DNA of 64,000 bases from Prorocentrum cordatum (GCA_963575745.1 CAUYUJ010002746.1:1-64000); one strand, 5' to 3'; positions 1 through 12,253 are shown, numbered from the stretch's first letter. The notes: generated by a model not told the origin, from the sequence alone. Translations and numbers: made by a program.

Positions 1-165
1 ATATATATATGTAATGTATGCTTGTATGTATGTATGTACGTATGTATGTCTGTATGTCTGTATGTATGTATGTTCGTGTATGTATGTAGGTAGTTATGTG
101 CATATGTATATATGTATCTATGCATGTGTATGTATGCACATGTGTATGTACACATTGCTGTTGGG
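1..165. repeat. (TATG)n/(TGTA)n microsatellite
   Basis: Degenerate tetranucleotide repeat of TATG/TGTA units running in from the window edge. The open frames across it only translate the repeat and are not genes. From 166 to about 540 I see nothing recognisable. Confidence 0.85.
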
Positions 166-539
166 CGTGATGGGCGCGCGAATCAACGCAGCTATGTTGC
201 GTCAGTGTGCGGTCGGGGAAGGTTGCGAGCCCGCATATGGGAGCGTTTTGGTTTGAATTGGGCGGGGCAGGCGGGCAGGCTGGGATGGGGGGGGTGAGTT
301 GATAGGGGTATGTATGCAGTATGTCTGGTGTGTTTGGTTTGAGAGATAAGCTCGCGATTTGATGTCACACCGCGCCGTTAGGATTATGATTTTGATGACA
401 TATCAAACGAATCCAACGTTGTGAGGACGCAGGGCGCACCCAACTGACTCTCGCGTTGGGAGGTCCGTCCACCGATGCATCATGCAGCAGGAGGGGGGCT
501 CATGGCGCGGTCATCCCGTTTGGGGTAAGTTCACATCGT

Positions 540-1830
540 GTCATCGCGCTCCCCCCAATGTGAATCCTGCGTTGGGGATTGCCGTCCCGCACAAGAAATC
601 ACCAGTGTTGGTGTGTTCCCTCAACATGTCCCCAACGTGTACATATGCTACCACTGTTACCACCACCAACCTTACTGCGGGTCGGGATGTCGACCCGCAC
701 TGTATCATCCGTTGTGATGCTCGCTCAGCTCATCTCCATCTCCCGTTTGGGAGTGGTTTCCAATGTGATCACCTGTTGGGCGAGCTTCTCAGCGTGACTG
801 TATGCTGGGAGATACCCCCCGACATGATCTATCAGTTGGGAATGTCTCACACCATGCTCACTGGTGGGGCGATCTCACATCGTAATCATATGTTGTGCCC
901 CCTTATGTTGGGATGCTATCTCGACGTGATCCGTTGTGGGGGTCCTCCTAACCCGAGCTCCCACGTTGGGGGATCTCCCAACATGTAGTGCACCTCCATC
1001 CGCTGGGCTGCCCTCCCAGCATGATCACATACCGTGTTGGGGTATCATCCCAGCGTGACACGCAGCTGGGATGCACTTCCCACCATATCACTCTGTTGGG
1101 ACCCCATCCCGACGATGCACCCTGTTGGGACCCTCTCCCAACGCTATGTCCCGCTGGGACCTCCTCCCAACATGGTGCCCTGTTGGGACCCCCTCCCAAC
1201 AGGGTGACTTGTTGGGACCCCCTCCCAACAGGGTGTCATGTTGGGACCCCCTCCCAACATGGTGTCCTGTTGGGACCCCCATCCCAGCGATGTGCCATGT
1301 TGGGACCCCCTCCCAACAGGGTGCTCCGTTGGGGCTCCCTCCCAACAGGGTGCCCTGTTGGGACCCCCTCCCAACAAGGTGCACTGTTGGGACCCCCATC
1401 CCAACAGGGTGCCCTGTTGGGACCCCCTCCCAACAGGTTGCCCTGTTGGGACCCCCCTCCCAACAGGTGCTTCGGGGAGGACCCATCCCTAACAAGGGTG
1501 CCCTGTTGGGACCTTCCTCCCAACAGGGTGTTCCCTCCTCGTCCCCCCCTTCCCAACGATGTGGCCCCTGTTGGTGACCCCCCTCCCAAACAGGGTGCTC
1601 CGTTGGGGCCCCCCTCCCACAGGCGCCCTGTTGGGACCCCCTCCCAACAGGGTGCCCTGTTGGGACTCCCTCCCAACATTGAGCACTGCGGGGACCTCCT
1701 CCCAACACAGCACCTTGTTGGGGCCCCCTCCCAACATGACTCAATGTTGGGACCCCTCCCAACAGGGCAACATGTTGGGATCCCCTTCCCCTCCTGATAC
1801 CATGTTGGGATGATCTCCCAACACATTACC
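540..1830. repeat. Palindromic minisatellite, about 29-bp unit
   Basis: The core (about 1080-1830) is a tandem array in which each unit holds TGTTGGGA, a short C-rich spacer and TCCCAACA, so each unit can fold on itself. Units are most alike at about 1180-1460 and decay toward both sides, with recognisable GTTGGG remnants back to about 540. Open frames on both strands reflect the repeat, not genes. Confidence 0.85.
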
Positions 1831-2843
1831 TTCCATGTATCGCAACAGGTGGCCACCCCAACATGTCCTCTCAACGCGCCGCCCCGTTGGGGTAGTCACC
1901 AGTTGCGCTGCCCATGCTGGGGCATCCCCACATCAGCAAGTATTTTTGGTCTGCAACCCCAACATGACCACTGTTGCTATGAATGCAAATCAGATGGTTT
2001 CGTATCAATATGTGGTTACTACTGATGATTATTTTACTTGGCTGATAGTATGATATTTTTTGTGTGCCTGTGCGTTTCATTATTTCATTTGTGTAATGCT
2101 TCTGTTGGGGAGTGTGTCATCTTCAATCGGCGCGCCATCGGAGCAATACCACATACAAACATTTCAGATGCACACATCCTTTCGGACACACCGCCACAAC
2201 AATTCAGCACTGATCAACCATATATTCAATTCAGATCGCTGATATTTGTAGATTGTATCACGCGGTAATATTTCGATGTGAATCGTTATCAAGTTTTGTT
2301 TATCGACCACATTTATGTGTTCATACTCATGTTTGCTGTTTGCTGTTTACAAACGCATATATATATATATATATTAATTTGCATATATAAACACATGTTA
2401 ATATAAACGCATCCATAGACATAATAAGTTTACATGCGTGTCCCGGGCCCCACGACCATGTGTTATCGCATGCGTACTATCTTCAATGTCATGGGCTTCT
2501 TTCAGTGCGCCAGAAGAACATCGCTGCACCATCGTCCCCGCGCGCCCCAACCTCACCCTCCCCCCCCAACCCCACCCGCGCACGTGTGCGACGCGCGCAC
2601 TTGACCTCGCTCCCCGCTCCCCCGCCCTCCCCAGCAAATCCCCCCCCCCCCCGCTCTGCCGCCGCTCGGCCGTCGCCATCACCGGCGATGCTCGGGGTCC
2701 GCGACAGATGCTCAACCACTGACACATCGACATGCCGGGACATGCCGCGTGTGATCACATTTTTTTTTCAGTCCCCTACTCCCTTTGCTCCTCTGTTCCT
2801 CTCCTCATCCTTTGCTTTCGTATCCCGTCATCTCTGTGCGCAG
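1831..2843. other. Intergenic DNA, no gene seen
   Basis: AT-richer DNA with an (AT)n tract at about 2358-2373 and a C-rich stretch at about 2530-2660. No supported coding sequence. It lies upstream of the methyltransferase-like gene and may hold its promoter, but no promoter element is recognisable. Confidence 0.5.
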
Positions 2844-2864
2844 CCATAGCCATTTCGGCTCTAT
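2844..2864 (+). other. Relict dinoflagellate spliced leader in a 5' UTR
   Basis: The stretch contains AGCCATTTCGGCTC, which matches the conserved dinoflagellate trans-spliced leader (centre AGCCATTTTGGCTC) at about 18 of 21 positions over the interval. It ends 53 nt before the first ATG of the methyltransferase-like gene. Genomic leader remnants at gene starts are known in dinoflagellates and are explained by reverse transcription and reintegration of trans-spliced mRNA. The position directly before a coding start argues against chance. Confidence 0.75.
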
Positions 2865-2917
2865 TGCATCAGCTCGCGTAGCGCAGCAGCAGTCAGCAGT
2901 TGGGTTCGCATTTCGCG

Positions 2918-3715
2918 ATGACCCAGCAGCAGATTCCAAGTGCGCATCGGTCCTGCCGCAGCTTCGACACGATGCCGTTCGCGCCCGCGACGGTGAACAA
3001 TCTTCAGGAGGCGATGGGTTGGCGTGCGCCTGCTCTAGCAAAGGCAGACTTGCACTGTGGGTTTGCTACCATGGCGGGGGGTCCTGGCGCTGACATCGCC
3101 CCGTGCATCTACGGGCGCATTATATCCACTTCGGGGGCTTTTTCTGGCATCGGGGGGCCAGAGTTGGCCGATAACATCTTGCACAGCTCCTTTCAGCTGT
3201 ATTTGCAGTTGACCATGCCCGACGGCGAGTACAAAGACATCGGCAATGGAGATGCGCTTCGTTTCCGTAGCGAGTACGCGATCGAGATCAATAAGAAGTC
3301 CTTGCAAGAACTCCTTCGTTTGCCAGGCCACTATCCTGACAGCGTCACTCCGGACATGGGGCCCAGACACGTTTTCGGTGGCATTTCTCAGTTCTGCCCG
3401 GGCGAGGTTCGCCCCGACTTCGGCTTGGACGGTGGCGTCGTCAATCTTTCAGCGATTCGGATTTTGCTCCGTCGGCACAGGCCGAAATTGAGCGGCAAGT
3501 GCGTGAAGCACAACCAGATGTGCAGCATGATCAAGACTTGCATGCACCGCGCAGGGTCGCATTGCACCATGCACTCTGCGTTCGGGTCCAGGGAGGGGTC
3601 GGAGGGGGCTTCGATGCGCGTCTTCTTTCTCTGGTGCGCATTAAGGCGCGAGTTGAAGGACACCATCATCATTCACGAGAACGTGAAGATGTTTGGCGCG
3701 CCCCTTCTCGTGGAC
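2918..3715 (+). CDS. C5-cytosine DNA methyltransferase-like protein, exon 1
   Basis: Likely transfers a methyl group from S-adenosylmethionine to cytosine C5 in DNA. The exon has a motif I-like SAM loop (GAFSGIGGPEL, about residue 71), a motif IV-like region (AGSHCTMHSAFG, about 220) and a motif VI ENV box (IIIHENVKMFG, about 247), in the family order. In motif IV the usual Pro-Cys is His-Cys, so the nucleophile Cys is present but the preceding Pro is lost. The start is the first ATG downstream of the relict spliced leader; the upstream in-frame TTG is not needed. The exon is 266 codons, phase 0, and seems to end at a GA donor, with GAGCT repeated at the next exon start. Activity is uncertain because of the altered motif IV. 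Confidence 0.7.
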
Positions 3716-3876
3716 GAGCTGCGTTTCCTCTCGCCCGCTCGCCTCTCGCCCCCCCCCCCCCCTTCTCCCCCCATCCCCCATCGACGCCTCGACGCCCCGT
3801 CCTGTCGACTCTCTTGCAAAGTCTGCCCATGTACTTTTTCACGCGATGACTCTTCATTTATGTTGCCTCGCGCCAG

Positions 3877-4002
3877 GAGCTCGGCAGCCACTACTACATC
3901 ATCAGGATCGTTGCCGACGTCTCCCAGATGGGGTGGGCGTCGCGCCGCACCCGCCAGATGGTGATAATGATCCTGAAGGCGTGGTCCGATCCCGTCTTGA
4001 CG
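3877..4002 (+). CDS. C5 methyltransferase-like protein, exon 2
   Basis: After the acceptor CGCCAG the frame reads ELGSHYYIIRIVADVSQMGW and continues with ASRRTRQMV. This resembles the motif VIII region of C5 methyltransferases, where a conserved arginine-rich turn follows the ENV box. Joining exon 1 to this exon removes a GA-AG intron of 161 nt rich in C runs. The 3' end is uncertain: I placed it before GACTCG, a GA donor that keeps phase 0, but the frame stays open to the TGA at 4039. Confidence 0.55.
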
Positions 4003-4144
4003 GACTCGAGGGCCATCAAAAGCAATATTAAAACATTTTGAGCCGTTTGAGCTGTGCAGTCTGTTCCTGGCCCCGGGCCCCCGGCCCCCGGGCCCGTGAA
4101 TTTCGTAGGTCTTGCGCGCCTGGGCGCAGGGCGCTGGCTTTCAG

Positions 4145-4470
4145 GGCTCGCGCACGGCGCGCCGCGTGGAGGCATTCCTCTCCCTGGAGTCTGATTTCCT
4201 CAAGCTCTTCGGCCGCGCCTGCGGCTTCAACTGGCGCGGTTACATGGTTGCGTCGCCAGAGACCATCCAGCGCGAGGTGGAATGGTCTGCGAAGCGCCCC
4301 GGGGTGAAGTCACGCTGGGCCCGCGGCTGCGCCGACGAGTTCGGGGACCACCCGGCGTCGGCGCGAGGTGCCCTGACATTGTTCGAGCGTCAGAACCTTG
4401 CCATCGCCGACGCCCGCTTCCCTGGTGATTGCGTTGACCTCAACCAGAATATTAACAAGCGTGTCATGAG
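4145..4470 (+). CDS. C5 methyltransferase-like protein, exon 3
   Basis: Begins after the acceptor TTTCAG and codes for about 108 residues. Recognisable parts are SLESDFLKLFGRACGFNWRG near the start and FPGDCVDLNQNINKRVM at the end. The latter resembles the aspartate/asparagine-rich segment before the C-terminal part of dinoflagellate methyltransferase-like proteins. A GA donor at 4471 (GATTTGCC) gives a split AGG codon that joins exon 4 in frame. Confidence 0.55.
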
Positions 4471-4933
4471 GATTTGCCTCTTGCCAGACCACCGCCATCA
4501 TCGCTCATCATATCCATCATCATGTTCATCATAATCATCGCACCATCGAGCCATCAGCATCATCATTACCATCGGAGTCATCACATTATGATCATCATCA
4601 TTCTGGTGCTCGTCCTGTCCTTCTCCCCTCTCTTCTCCCCCTCTCCTCTCCCCCATGGAACCATCATCCCCATCGTTGCCGCTGTTCTGGCGTCGACCTT
4701 GTTGCATCCGCCCGCGTCCTCTCTGAGCCTCTCTCACCTTTGTCATCCCTTTTCTCTATTCCTATGGTCTCAGAATTTCTCGCCCCATCCGCCTGCTCCT
4801 CGGCTCCTCGATCTACTCTGCCTCTCTCGCAACCCCCTCCACCCGCCCCTCCAACTAACTCATCTCATGACTCGTGCTCTGTCTGTTCTGTCTGTCTCCC
4901 GCTCCGCTCTCCCTGCCGCCGCAGCTGCCGCAG

Positions 4934-5147
4934 GAGCATTGGGTGCTCTCTTCGCACTCTCATCGCCAACCTCGGCCACGTGTACGTCACTCAGGAGACT
5001 GGGGTCAATGACCGGTGGCTGATGGCCGAGGAGCTCCTGACTGCCATGGGATACCCCATCGACCAGGCCAGTCAGGACGCGACTGGCGGCGCCAGGACTC
5101 AGTTCAGCGAAGGTGCTAACGTTTTCGCAAATCTGGCCCCGTTTTGA
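4934..5147 (+). CDS. C5 methyltransferase-like protein, exon 4 (last seen)
   Basis: Starts after the acceptor GCCGCAG and reads SLRTLIANLGHVYV, then DRWLMAEELLTAMGYPID, which resembles the C-terminal RWL...EEL..MG(F/Y)P motif of C5 methyltransferases. It then reads TQFSEGANVF, close to the usual FS(R) segment, and stops at TGA. The expected GN motif X is missing, so either the protein is truncated or a further exon is not recognised. Exons 1-4 joined as described give 1464 nt, an exact multiple of three (487 aa). Confidence 0.6.
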
Positions 5148-5942
5148 AGCGCATTTGCGATTGAGTTGCTCGCGGGCCCAACGGGCCCCTTGAGACCGTT
5201 CCACTTGAAACCTATTTGGGGCCCCGGGGGCACTGAGATCGGGGGATCACCACCAACGTCTATCTGAGTCTATCTGCGCGGCAGCCCAGGCGTCGCCCCG
5301 ACCCCCGGCCGCTCTGCGAGGTCTTCGCGAAGGCAGGCAGGCAATACTATTCATTTGATTCATATTGGCGGTTTGACGTGCTTGCTTCTGCTCAATCCAA
5401 CGCCTGCGGCGGAGCCGCTACCAATGCAGAGCGCCGATGCCCGATGCCCCGGGCTTCATTCGCCAGACCGCTCCCAATGCCCCAGGCTTCCCGACCCCCC
5501 TTGCTCCCCTCTCCTCGCTCTCCCTCTGCCTCTGCCTCTCGCTCTCCATGGTGCCCTCGTTGACTAGTTGGCCCTCCCTCCTGGCATTCGGTGGTTTCCT
5601 GGTGCGCGTTGGCGTTTCGGTTGGAGCCCTCTTGGGCCTCTTGGGCCGACTTGGGTTCGGGCCCCAAGGCTGCCTCCAGGTCTCTGGGTCGTCTCTGGGC
5701 TCCGGGCTCAAATATTGATTCTGGATTGATTCATTCAGGGGTCCACGAATCCACTGACCAAATCGACTCCAACATGCTCCAAGAGTATTGGAACATGTCG
5801 GATGCGATTTGGGTTGTGCGATCGGGCGTGTGCTGCGAGCTCTTTGGGGCTTCATGCGCGAAATTTCTGGCCCGCCTGGGCGCGACTCGGACTCGCAGCG
5901 TCGGAATTTCCGACTTTGGGCGAGTCTTCCGGACTGGCCCAG
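5148..5942. other. Intron or intergenic DNA
   Basis: No supported coding sequence. Pyrimidine-rich stretches at about 5490-5550 look intronic. This could be an intron joining exon 4 to the exon at 5943, or a boundary between genes. Confidence 0.4.
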
Positions 5943-6410
5943 CACCCCGACATCGAGGGGCGCGACGTGTACGACAGCCCCGACGACGGCGATGACGATG
6001 ATGATGATGACTCCACCCACAAGATGCCGACTACCCCGATGAAGCCCATGAAGTGCGCGAAGAAGCCCGCGACGCCCACGACGCCGGCGCCCGTCACGCC
6101 CGTCGCGCCCGGCACGCCAGTCGCGAGGAAGGGGCCGTCAGTCTCGCCGCTTATGAGGGCCGCGAAGAAGTCCAAGGCCAAGCCGCAGCCGACGGCCGCC
6201 GCCACGCGCGTCGTGAAGCGCAAGCCCTCTTGTCGTCTGTTCAAGACCTTGGCCATCAAGGTCGCGACCGCGGTGCGCGTCAAGTACCAGCCCTTGAGCT
6301 CGGTGGCCCACGAGGCCACGAAGAAGACGGCGCAGCTGAAGTTGACTCAGTTTTTCGAGATGCAGTCAGCATCGCCTACATCGTCTGCGTCGGCATCGGT
6401 GTCGCAGTAG
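5943..6410 (+). CDS. Basic Pro/Ala/Lys-rich exon with C-terminal PIP-box-like motif
   Basis: Begins after the acceptor GCCCAG in phase 0 and ends at TAG. It codes for about 155 residues: an acidic start (SPDDGDDDDDDDS), a long Thr/Pro/Lys-rich basic linker, and near the end AQLKLTQFFEM. QLKLTQFF fits the PCNA-interacting (PIP) consensus Q-x-x-L-x-x-F-F exactly. The composition resembles disordered tails of replication-linked DNA enzymes. It may be the 3' exon of the upstream methyltransferase-like gene or belong to another gene whose earlier exons I do not recognise. Confidence 0.5.
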   Translation, partial: HPDIEGRDVYDSPDDGDDDDDDDSTHKMPTTPMKPMKCAKKPATPTTPAPVTPVAPGTPVARKGPSVSPLMRAAKKSKAKPQPTAAATRVVKRKPSCRLFKTLAIKVATAVRVKYQPLSSVAHEATKKTAQLKLTQFFEMQSASPTSSASASVSQ

Positions 6411-8073
<1,663 letters not shown>

Positions 8074-8330
8074 ATGGTGGTGGCCCCCGCCAAGCGCAAA
8101 GCCGATCAGCTCGTGGACACTGACGCAGACGAGGTAGAGTCTCAGGACGGTCAGGGCGGCGGCTGTGGCGATGACACTGAATGTGGCATTGACGTGCACG
8201 CCCCCTCGCCCATCCCCAACAAGTTTGACCCGGACCCTGCTGGCGACTTTGGCAAGCGCCACCCGACCTTGTCTGGTCGATTGCTGCAGGAGCGTGCCAG
8301 GATCGACTACGTGCTGAAGGATGCTGCGTG
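8074..8330 (+). CDS. Hypothetical protein, N-terminal exon
   Basis: An ATG after a pyrimidine tract opens MVVAPAKRKADQLVDTDADE, which has a basic KRK cluster (possible nuclear signal) and an acidic run, and continues to LSGRLLQERARIDYVLKDA before running into CTCCTC repeat, which is probably intron. I do not recognise the family. The stretch is codon-like and differs clearly from its pyrimidine-rich flanks, so I treat it as a first exon with an unplaced 3' end. Confidence 0.4.
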
Positions 8331-8872
8331 CTGCGTCCTCTCCTCCTCCTCCTCCTCAGGACTCCTCTCCTAGTTCCTAGTCTCCTACTGGCTCTCCTAC
8401 TCTCTCCTCTCCTCTCCTCTCCTCTCTCGCGCCCATCTCCTCTTGCCGCCAAGGTGGGGCGATTGGGGCTGTGAGTCTTCGAAGGCCCGGGGGGGGTGGC
8501 GGGGCGGCCCAGGGCCGCCGCCGCTTGGAGTCTTGGAGAGCCCCATCGGGCCCAGGGGGGCACAGTGATCGAAATCTCCGTGTGTAAGTTAGACGGGCCA
8601 TGCGCCCGTGGCCCGTCGCCCACCGCGTTGGCCCTGCAAGGGCCGAGGTGGGGGCGGGCGTCGGGTCGGTCCGTCGGGTCGTCGCACTTTCGAGTGCTCA
8701 AGTGTGGCTTCGCTCTCGGGCCCGGGGCCCGGGGGCCTTGAGGGGTCGATGGGAATCGAGGAAGGGGGGGGAAGGGGTGCCGCCCGATGCCCAGGGGAAA
8801 GCCACGGTGAAATTCTTCGACAGCTCTGGGAAGGTACTTATCCACAAGCACAAACTGAACATGAGAAACCAG

Positions 8873-9116
8873 ATACAAAATTGGCATTCTCCGGGACGGC
8901 ATCCAGAAGGGCGTGCGCTCTGAGATCGTGGTCATGCCCGCGCCCAGTTGCGCCGATCAGGTGCCTTTCTTGGCCCATTCGGGGCCGCTCGTGCCGCTGA
9001 CCATGGAGTTCGAGTGCATCGCCGGGGGGCACTTGAGGGACGCCGCTTACCAGGCCTATAAAGAGAACCCCCGCAACACGCAAGTGCGCTTCAGCATCGA
9101 AGCAGGCGTCGCATGA
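8873..9116 (+). CDS. Hypothetical protein, downstream exon
   Basis: After AACCAG the frame reads YKIGILRDGIQKGVRSEIVV, then PLVPLTMEFECIAGGHLRDA and ends EAGVA at TGA. Composition is typical coding sequence; no domain is recognised. It may belong with the exon at 8074. A short codon-like piece (KATVKFFDSSGKVLIHKHK) just upstream, about 8800-8856, in another frame may be an additional exon. Confidence 0.4.
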
Positions 9117-9233
9117 TGCAGCACGTCGCATGGCGTCGCATGCTCCTGCTATGCTCAGCCCAGCTATGCGCCGCTGCTCTTCATGCTCTTGTCATCTTGT
9201 CCACGTGCCCTTGTGCCTCTTTCCGGCCATGCG

Positions 9234-9236
<3 letters not shown>

Positions 9237-9268
<32 letters not shown>

Positions 9269-9303
9269 CTCTCTCTCTCTCTCTCTCTCTTTCCTTCTTG
9301 GTT

Positions 9304-9361
<58 letters not shown>

Positions 9362-9656
9362 TTTTTTTTTTTTTCTCTCTCCCTCTCTCTCTCCTTATCT
9401 CTCTCTTCTCTCTCTCTCTCTCTCTCTCTCAGTGCCTCTGTCTGAGTCTGTGTCTTGTCCCTCTGTGGTCTGTATGTCTTCTCTCTTTCTATATAATGTC
9501 TGTCTGTCTGTATGTCAGTCTGTCCTGGTCTGTCTGTCCCTGTCTGTCTGTTTATGTCTTTTCTGTAATGTCCCCTGTCAGTCTGTCTGTCTGTCCCTGT
9601 TCCCTGCCCCCTTTTTGTGTCTCTCTCTTCTCTTCGCTTCTCTTCTCTTCTCTCTC

Positions 9657-9746
<90 letters not shown>
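9237..9746. repeat. (CT)n, poly(T) and (CTGT)n low-complexity block
   Basis: CT repeat with a short (TA)n insert, a T run of nearly 60 at about 9304-9359 followed by more T, further CT repeat, degenerate CTGT repeats at 9490-9600 and a long CT tract at 9640-9746. Serine/leucine frames across it are artefacts. Confidence 0.95.
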
Positions 9747-9749
<3 letters not shown>

Positions 9750-9903
9750 CTCAGCCCCTTACCCCCTCGTCTTCGTTCCCTCGCTTCCTCTCTGATTCCG
9801 AAACTACCGCTGCCCTCTGCCTCGCCGCCTCGCCCCCTTTCTCGCTCTGCCGACTTCTGCCCCACCCCGCCCGCTCCCCCCCCTCCCTCCCCCCCCGCAC
9901 AGG

Positions 9904-10195
9904 CATGCCAGGTGTGACTATTGTTGACCCGCGCATCCCCGAGGATGCGATTCGATTCTTTTGGAAGCGTGGAAATTCTACCAATGGTCAGGGGGCTGCG
10001 ACGTCTCACATGGACAAGTACGGACTGATCCCTGATTTATGTAAGTCGTTTGGGGATTGCGAGAGGGAGCGCAGGTTGAAGGGGAAGGCGCAGGCAGAGG
10101 ATCCCGATGATGAGGAAGGATGCGCCGCTGGTGACAAGAAGAGGGGGCAAACGGGGTACGAGACAAGGTTCCCTGGGCCCTGGGCCATCCAATAG
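9904..10195 (+). CDS. Hypothetical protein exon
   Basis: ATG at 9904 directly after a C-rich tract ending in CACAGGC. The frame reads MPGVTIVDPRIPEDAIRFFW, then MDKYGLIPDLCKSFGDCERE and a charged tail to TAG at 10195. Because of the position it may be an internal exon entered at the preceding CACAG. No domain recognised. The true 3' end may be a donor before the stop. Confidence 0.4.
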
Positions 10196-10275
10196 CAATT
10201 CCGACGACGATCGATCTCTGTCTCTCTGGCTCCCACACTCCCTGACACCCTGACACCTGGCTCTGACTCCCCAGC

Positions 10276-10700
10276 TCATGCAATTCCTATGTTGCCCTTT
10301 TGCGCATTTTCTTTGGCCGAGGTTCTGGAAGCACATTTCGGAAGGTGACAACGGAGATCTGCTTGATTCTTTTATCGAGTTTAGGGCGGCGAGGACGTTC
10401 CTGAACGCCATGAAGGACTGCGGGTACTGGGATCGGTATCGTGAAGACCAGAACGACAGCGTGATATTCTATTTGTCACAGTTGGACACAAAAAAAGTGT
10501 TCAAAATCAATTTCGAGATCTGGTCCATCTTCAAGGGATACGCCTTGAAGCATTCGTGCGCGACTTACCTTGATGTGATGCTCGACGTGTTGAAATTTAC
10601 TGGGCCCAGAACTAACTCGCGCTCGAACCCCGACCGCCAGGAGCTCAGCGCCGATGGCGGCGTCGCAGAGGTGTCTGACGGCGCGCCCCCACACTCCTAG
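10276..10700 (+). CDS. Hypothetical protein exon
   Basis: After the acceptor CCCCAG the frame runs through FIEFRAARTFLNAMKDCGYW and FEIWSIFKGYALKHSCATYL to TAG at 10700. The part from about 10370 to 10610 has strong coding character; the first 60 nt are less convincing. No known family recognised. It probably belongs to the same transcript as its neighbours. Confidence 0.4.
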
Positions 10701-10882
10701 ACCTAGAATAATCCCAGCCCCCAGCCGCCAGCCTGGCCGCCAGCCCAGCCAGTTGCATTTCCTTCCCCCCTTTCTCCCCTGCTGTACTCCTGCCCCCACC
10801 ATCCATCCTCGCGCCCCCCCCCCTCCCGGGCGCCCCCTCGCCTTTCCTCTCCGCGCGCCCGACTGGCCCCACCCCGGGCCGC

Positions 10883-10990
10883 CCCGAGGTGGAGGTGGAG
10901 TGGCTCCTCAGGGAGCCGAAGGAGGCGGTCGACGCCGTGAACTTGCTGTTCGTGCCCGTCAAGGGGAACAAGAAGATCCTTCGCCAGGGG
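10883..10990 (+). CDS. Hypothetical protein exon (short)
   Basis: Short coding-like stretch EVEWLLREPKEAVDAVNLLF followed by VPVKGNKKILRQ, between C-rich non-coding flanks. Boundaries are approximate and the family is unknown. Confidence 0.3.
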
Positions 10991-11636
10991 GCCGCGCACC
11001 GCGCCGCGCGCACCCCCCCCGCCCCTTGCCTTTCGGCCCCAAGGGCCCCCTGGGACCCGGGCCTCCTGGGCCCTTGGGCATGGGTCGAAATCGCGGCCTT
11101 CAGGTGATGATTGATGCCATTGATGCTTCCCTGGGGATGATTCGGATGACCCCTCGATGTTATGATTATGATCCTGATGCTTGGCCCGCGAGCCTCTGAG
11201 CCCATAGGGGTCCCGGGGTTCATAGAGTTAGAGCGAAAGTTGCGTCGGCGCCGCAGCCCGCGGCCGGTGCCCTCGTCGCAATCCCAGAGCAATGATTGAC
11301 ATCGGGGCCCAGCGGGGTCTCACAATCCCCCGCGCGCCTTTTTTCTCGGGCCCCTAGGGGCCGCGCCGCCCGCCCAACCCCGCGGGCCCCGGGCCAAGGG
11401 GCCCGCCCAGTGGCCCAGGGGAAGTAAAAGCGAGTACAGAAGAGGAGATTTGGATATTGTCAATTGAAGTAGAGTAGAGTACAGTCTAGTGCATAGAATG
11501 CCGCAGGTGCGCATAGATAGCCAGATATCCAGATAGCCGCGCTTTACTTTAATCGCCGCGGCTGGGCCCGACGAGATCTGCGCGAGAGCGCGAAGCTAAC
11601 CGCGTCGACTCGGCCGCGTCGACTTAAATATTTCAG
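10991..11636. other. Non-coding DNA between exon-like blocks
   Basis: No supported coding sequence. It contains GC-rich runs and a pyrimidine-poor stretch with GTAGAG repeats at about 11465-11490. Confidence 0.35.
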
Positions 11637-12078
11637 ACATCAAGCGTTTCGCCCTGGGCATTTCGCCCTTCCTCCAGGCTGCCGCGCAGCAGTCGCCCGT
11701 GCCCGCAGTCCTGATGAACGGCCCGCTGGCCATTGGCGTCGTCAAATCTAAGCAGGCGGCCGCAGTTCCGAAGAAGAGGCTCAAGTCTGTGGCCAAGGCT
11801 GCGACCGAGATTCCATTGACTAGGCCGATTCCGGAGGTCATCCTGGATGACGTCATCCATTTCATGAGCTATTGCTTGCGCAATGTGGCCACCGACGTTT
11901 TGTCTTCACAGTCAGCGCACAAGCAGGCGCGCATCTGGTGTATCCATTTCATTTTTAAGCACGAGGTTCTGGTTCCAGCGTATAGCGAGAAACTTCAGAA
12001 GAAGCCAAGCTGCGTGGATGGCAAGCTGAAAATCACGGTCCTCTGGCACGTTGGAAGTACCAGTGTAGCAGTAGGCAG
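11637..12078 (+). CDS. Hypothetical protein exon running into an AGT tract
   Basis: After the acceptor ATTTCAG the frame reads DIKRFALGISPFLQAAAQQS, passes a basic patch (PKKRLKSVAK), then DDVIHFMSYCLRNVATDVLS and WCIHFIFKHEVLVPAYSEKL. It continues into the (AGT)n tract, which would give polyserine if translated; the exon more likely ends near 12060. No domain recognised. Confidence 0.4.
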
Positions 12079-12086
12079 TAGTCATC

Positions 12087-12120
<34 letters not shown>

Positions 12121-12140
12121 CAGTAGTAGTAGTAGTAGTC

Positions 12141-12196
<56 letters not shown>

Positions 12197-12199
12197 CGC

Positions 12200-12253
<54 letters not shown>

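Noticed and set aside
1080-1830. CRISPR array
   Set aside because: Units are contiguous palindromic minisatellite without unique spacers, and the genome is eukaryotic.
2918-5147. Bacterial contamination as source of the DNA methyltransferase
   Set aside because: The gene has AG-acceptor introns, a relict spliced leader and dinoflagellate-like C-terminal motifs.
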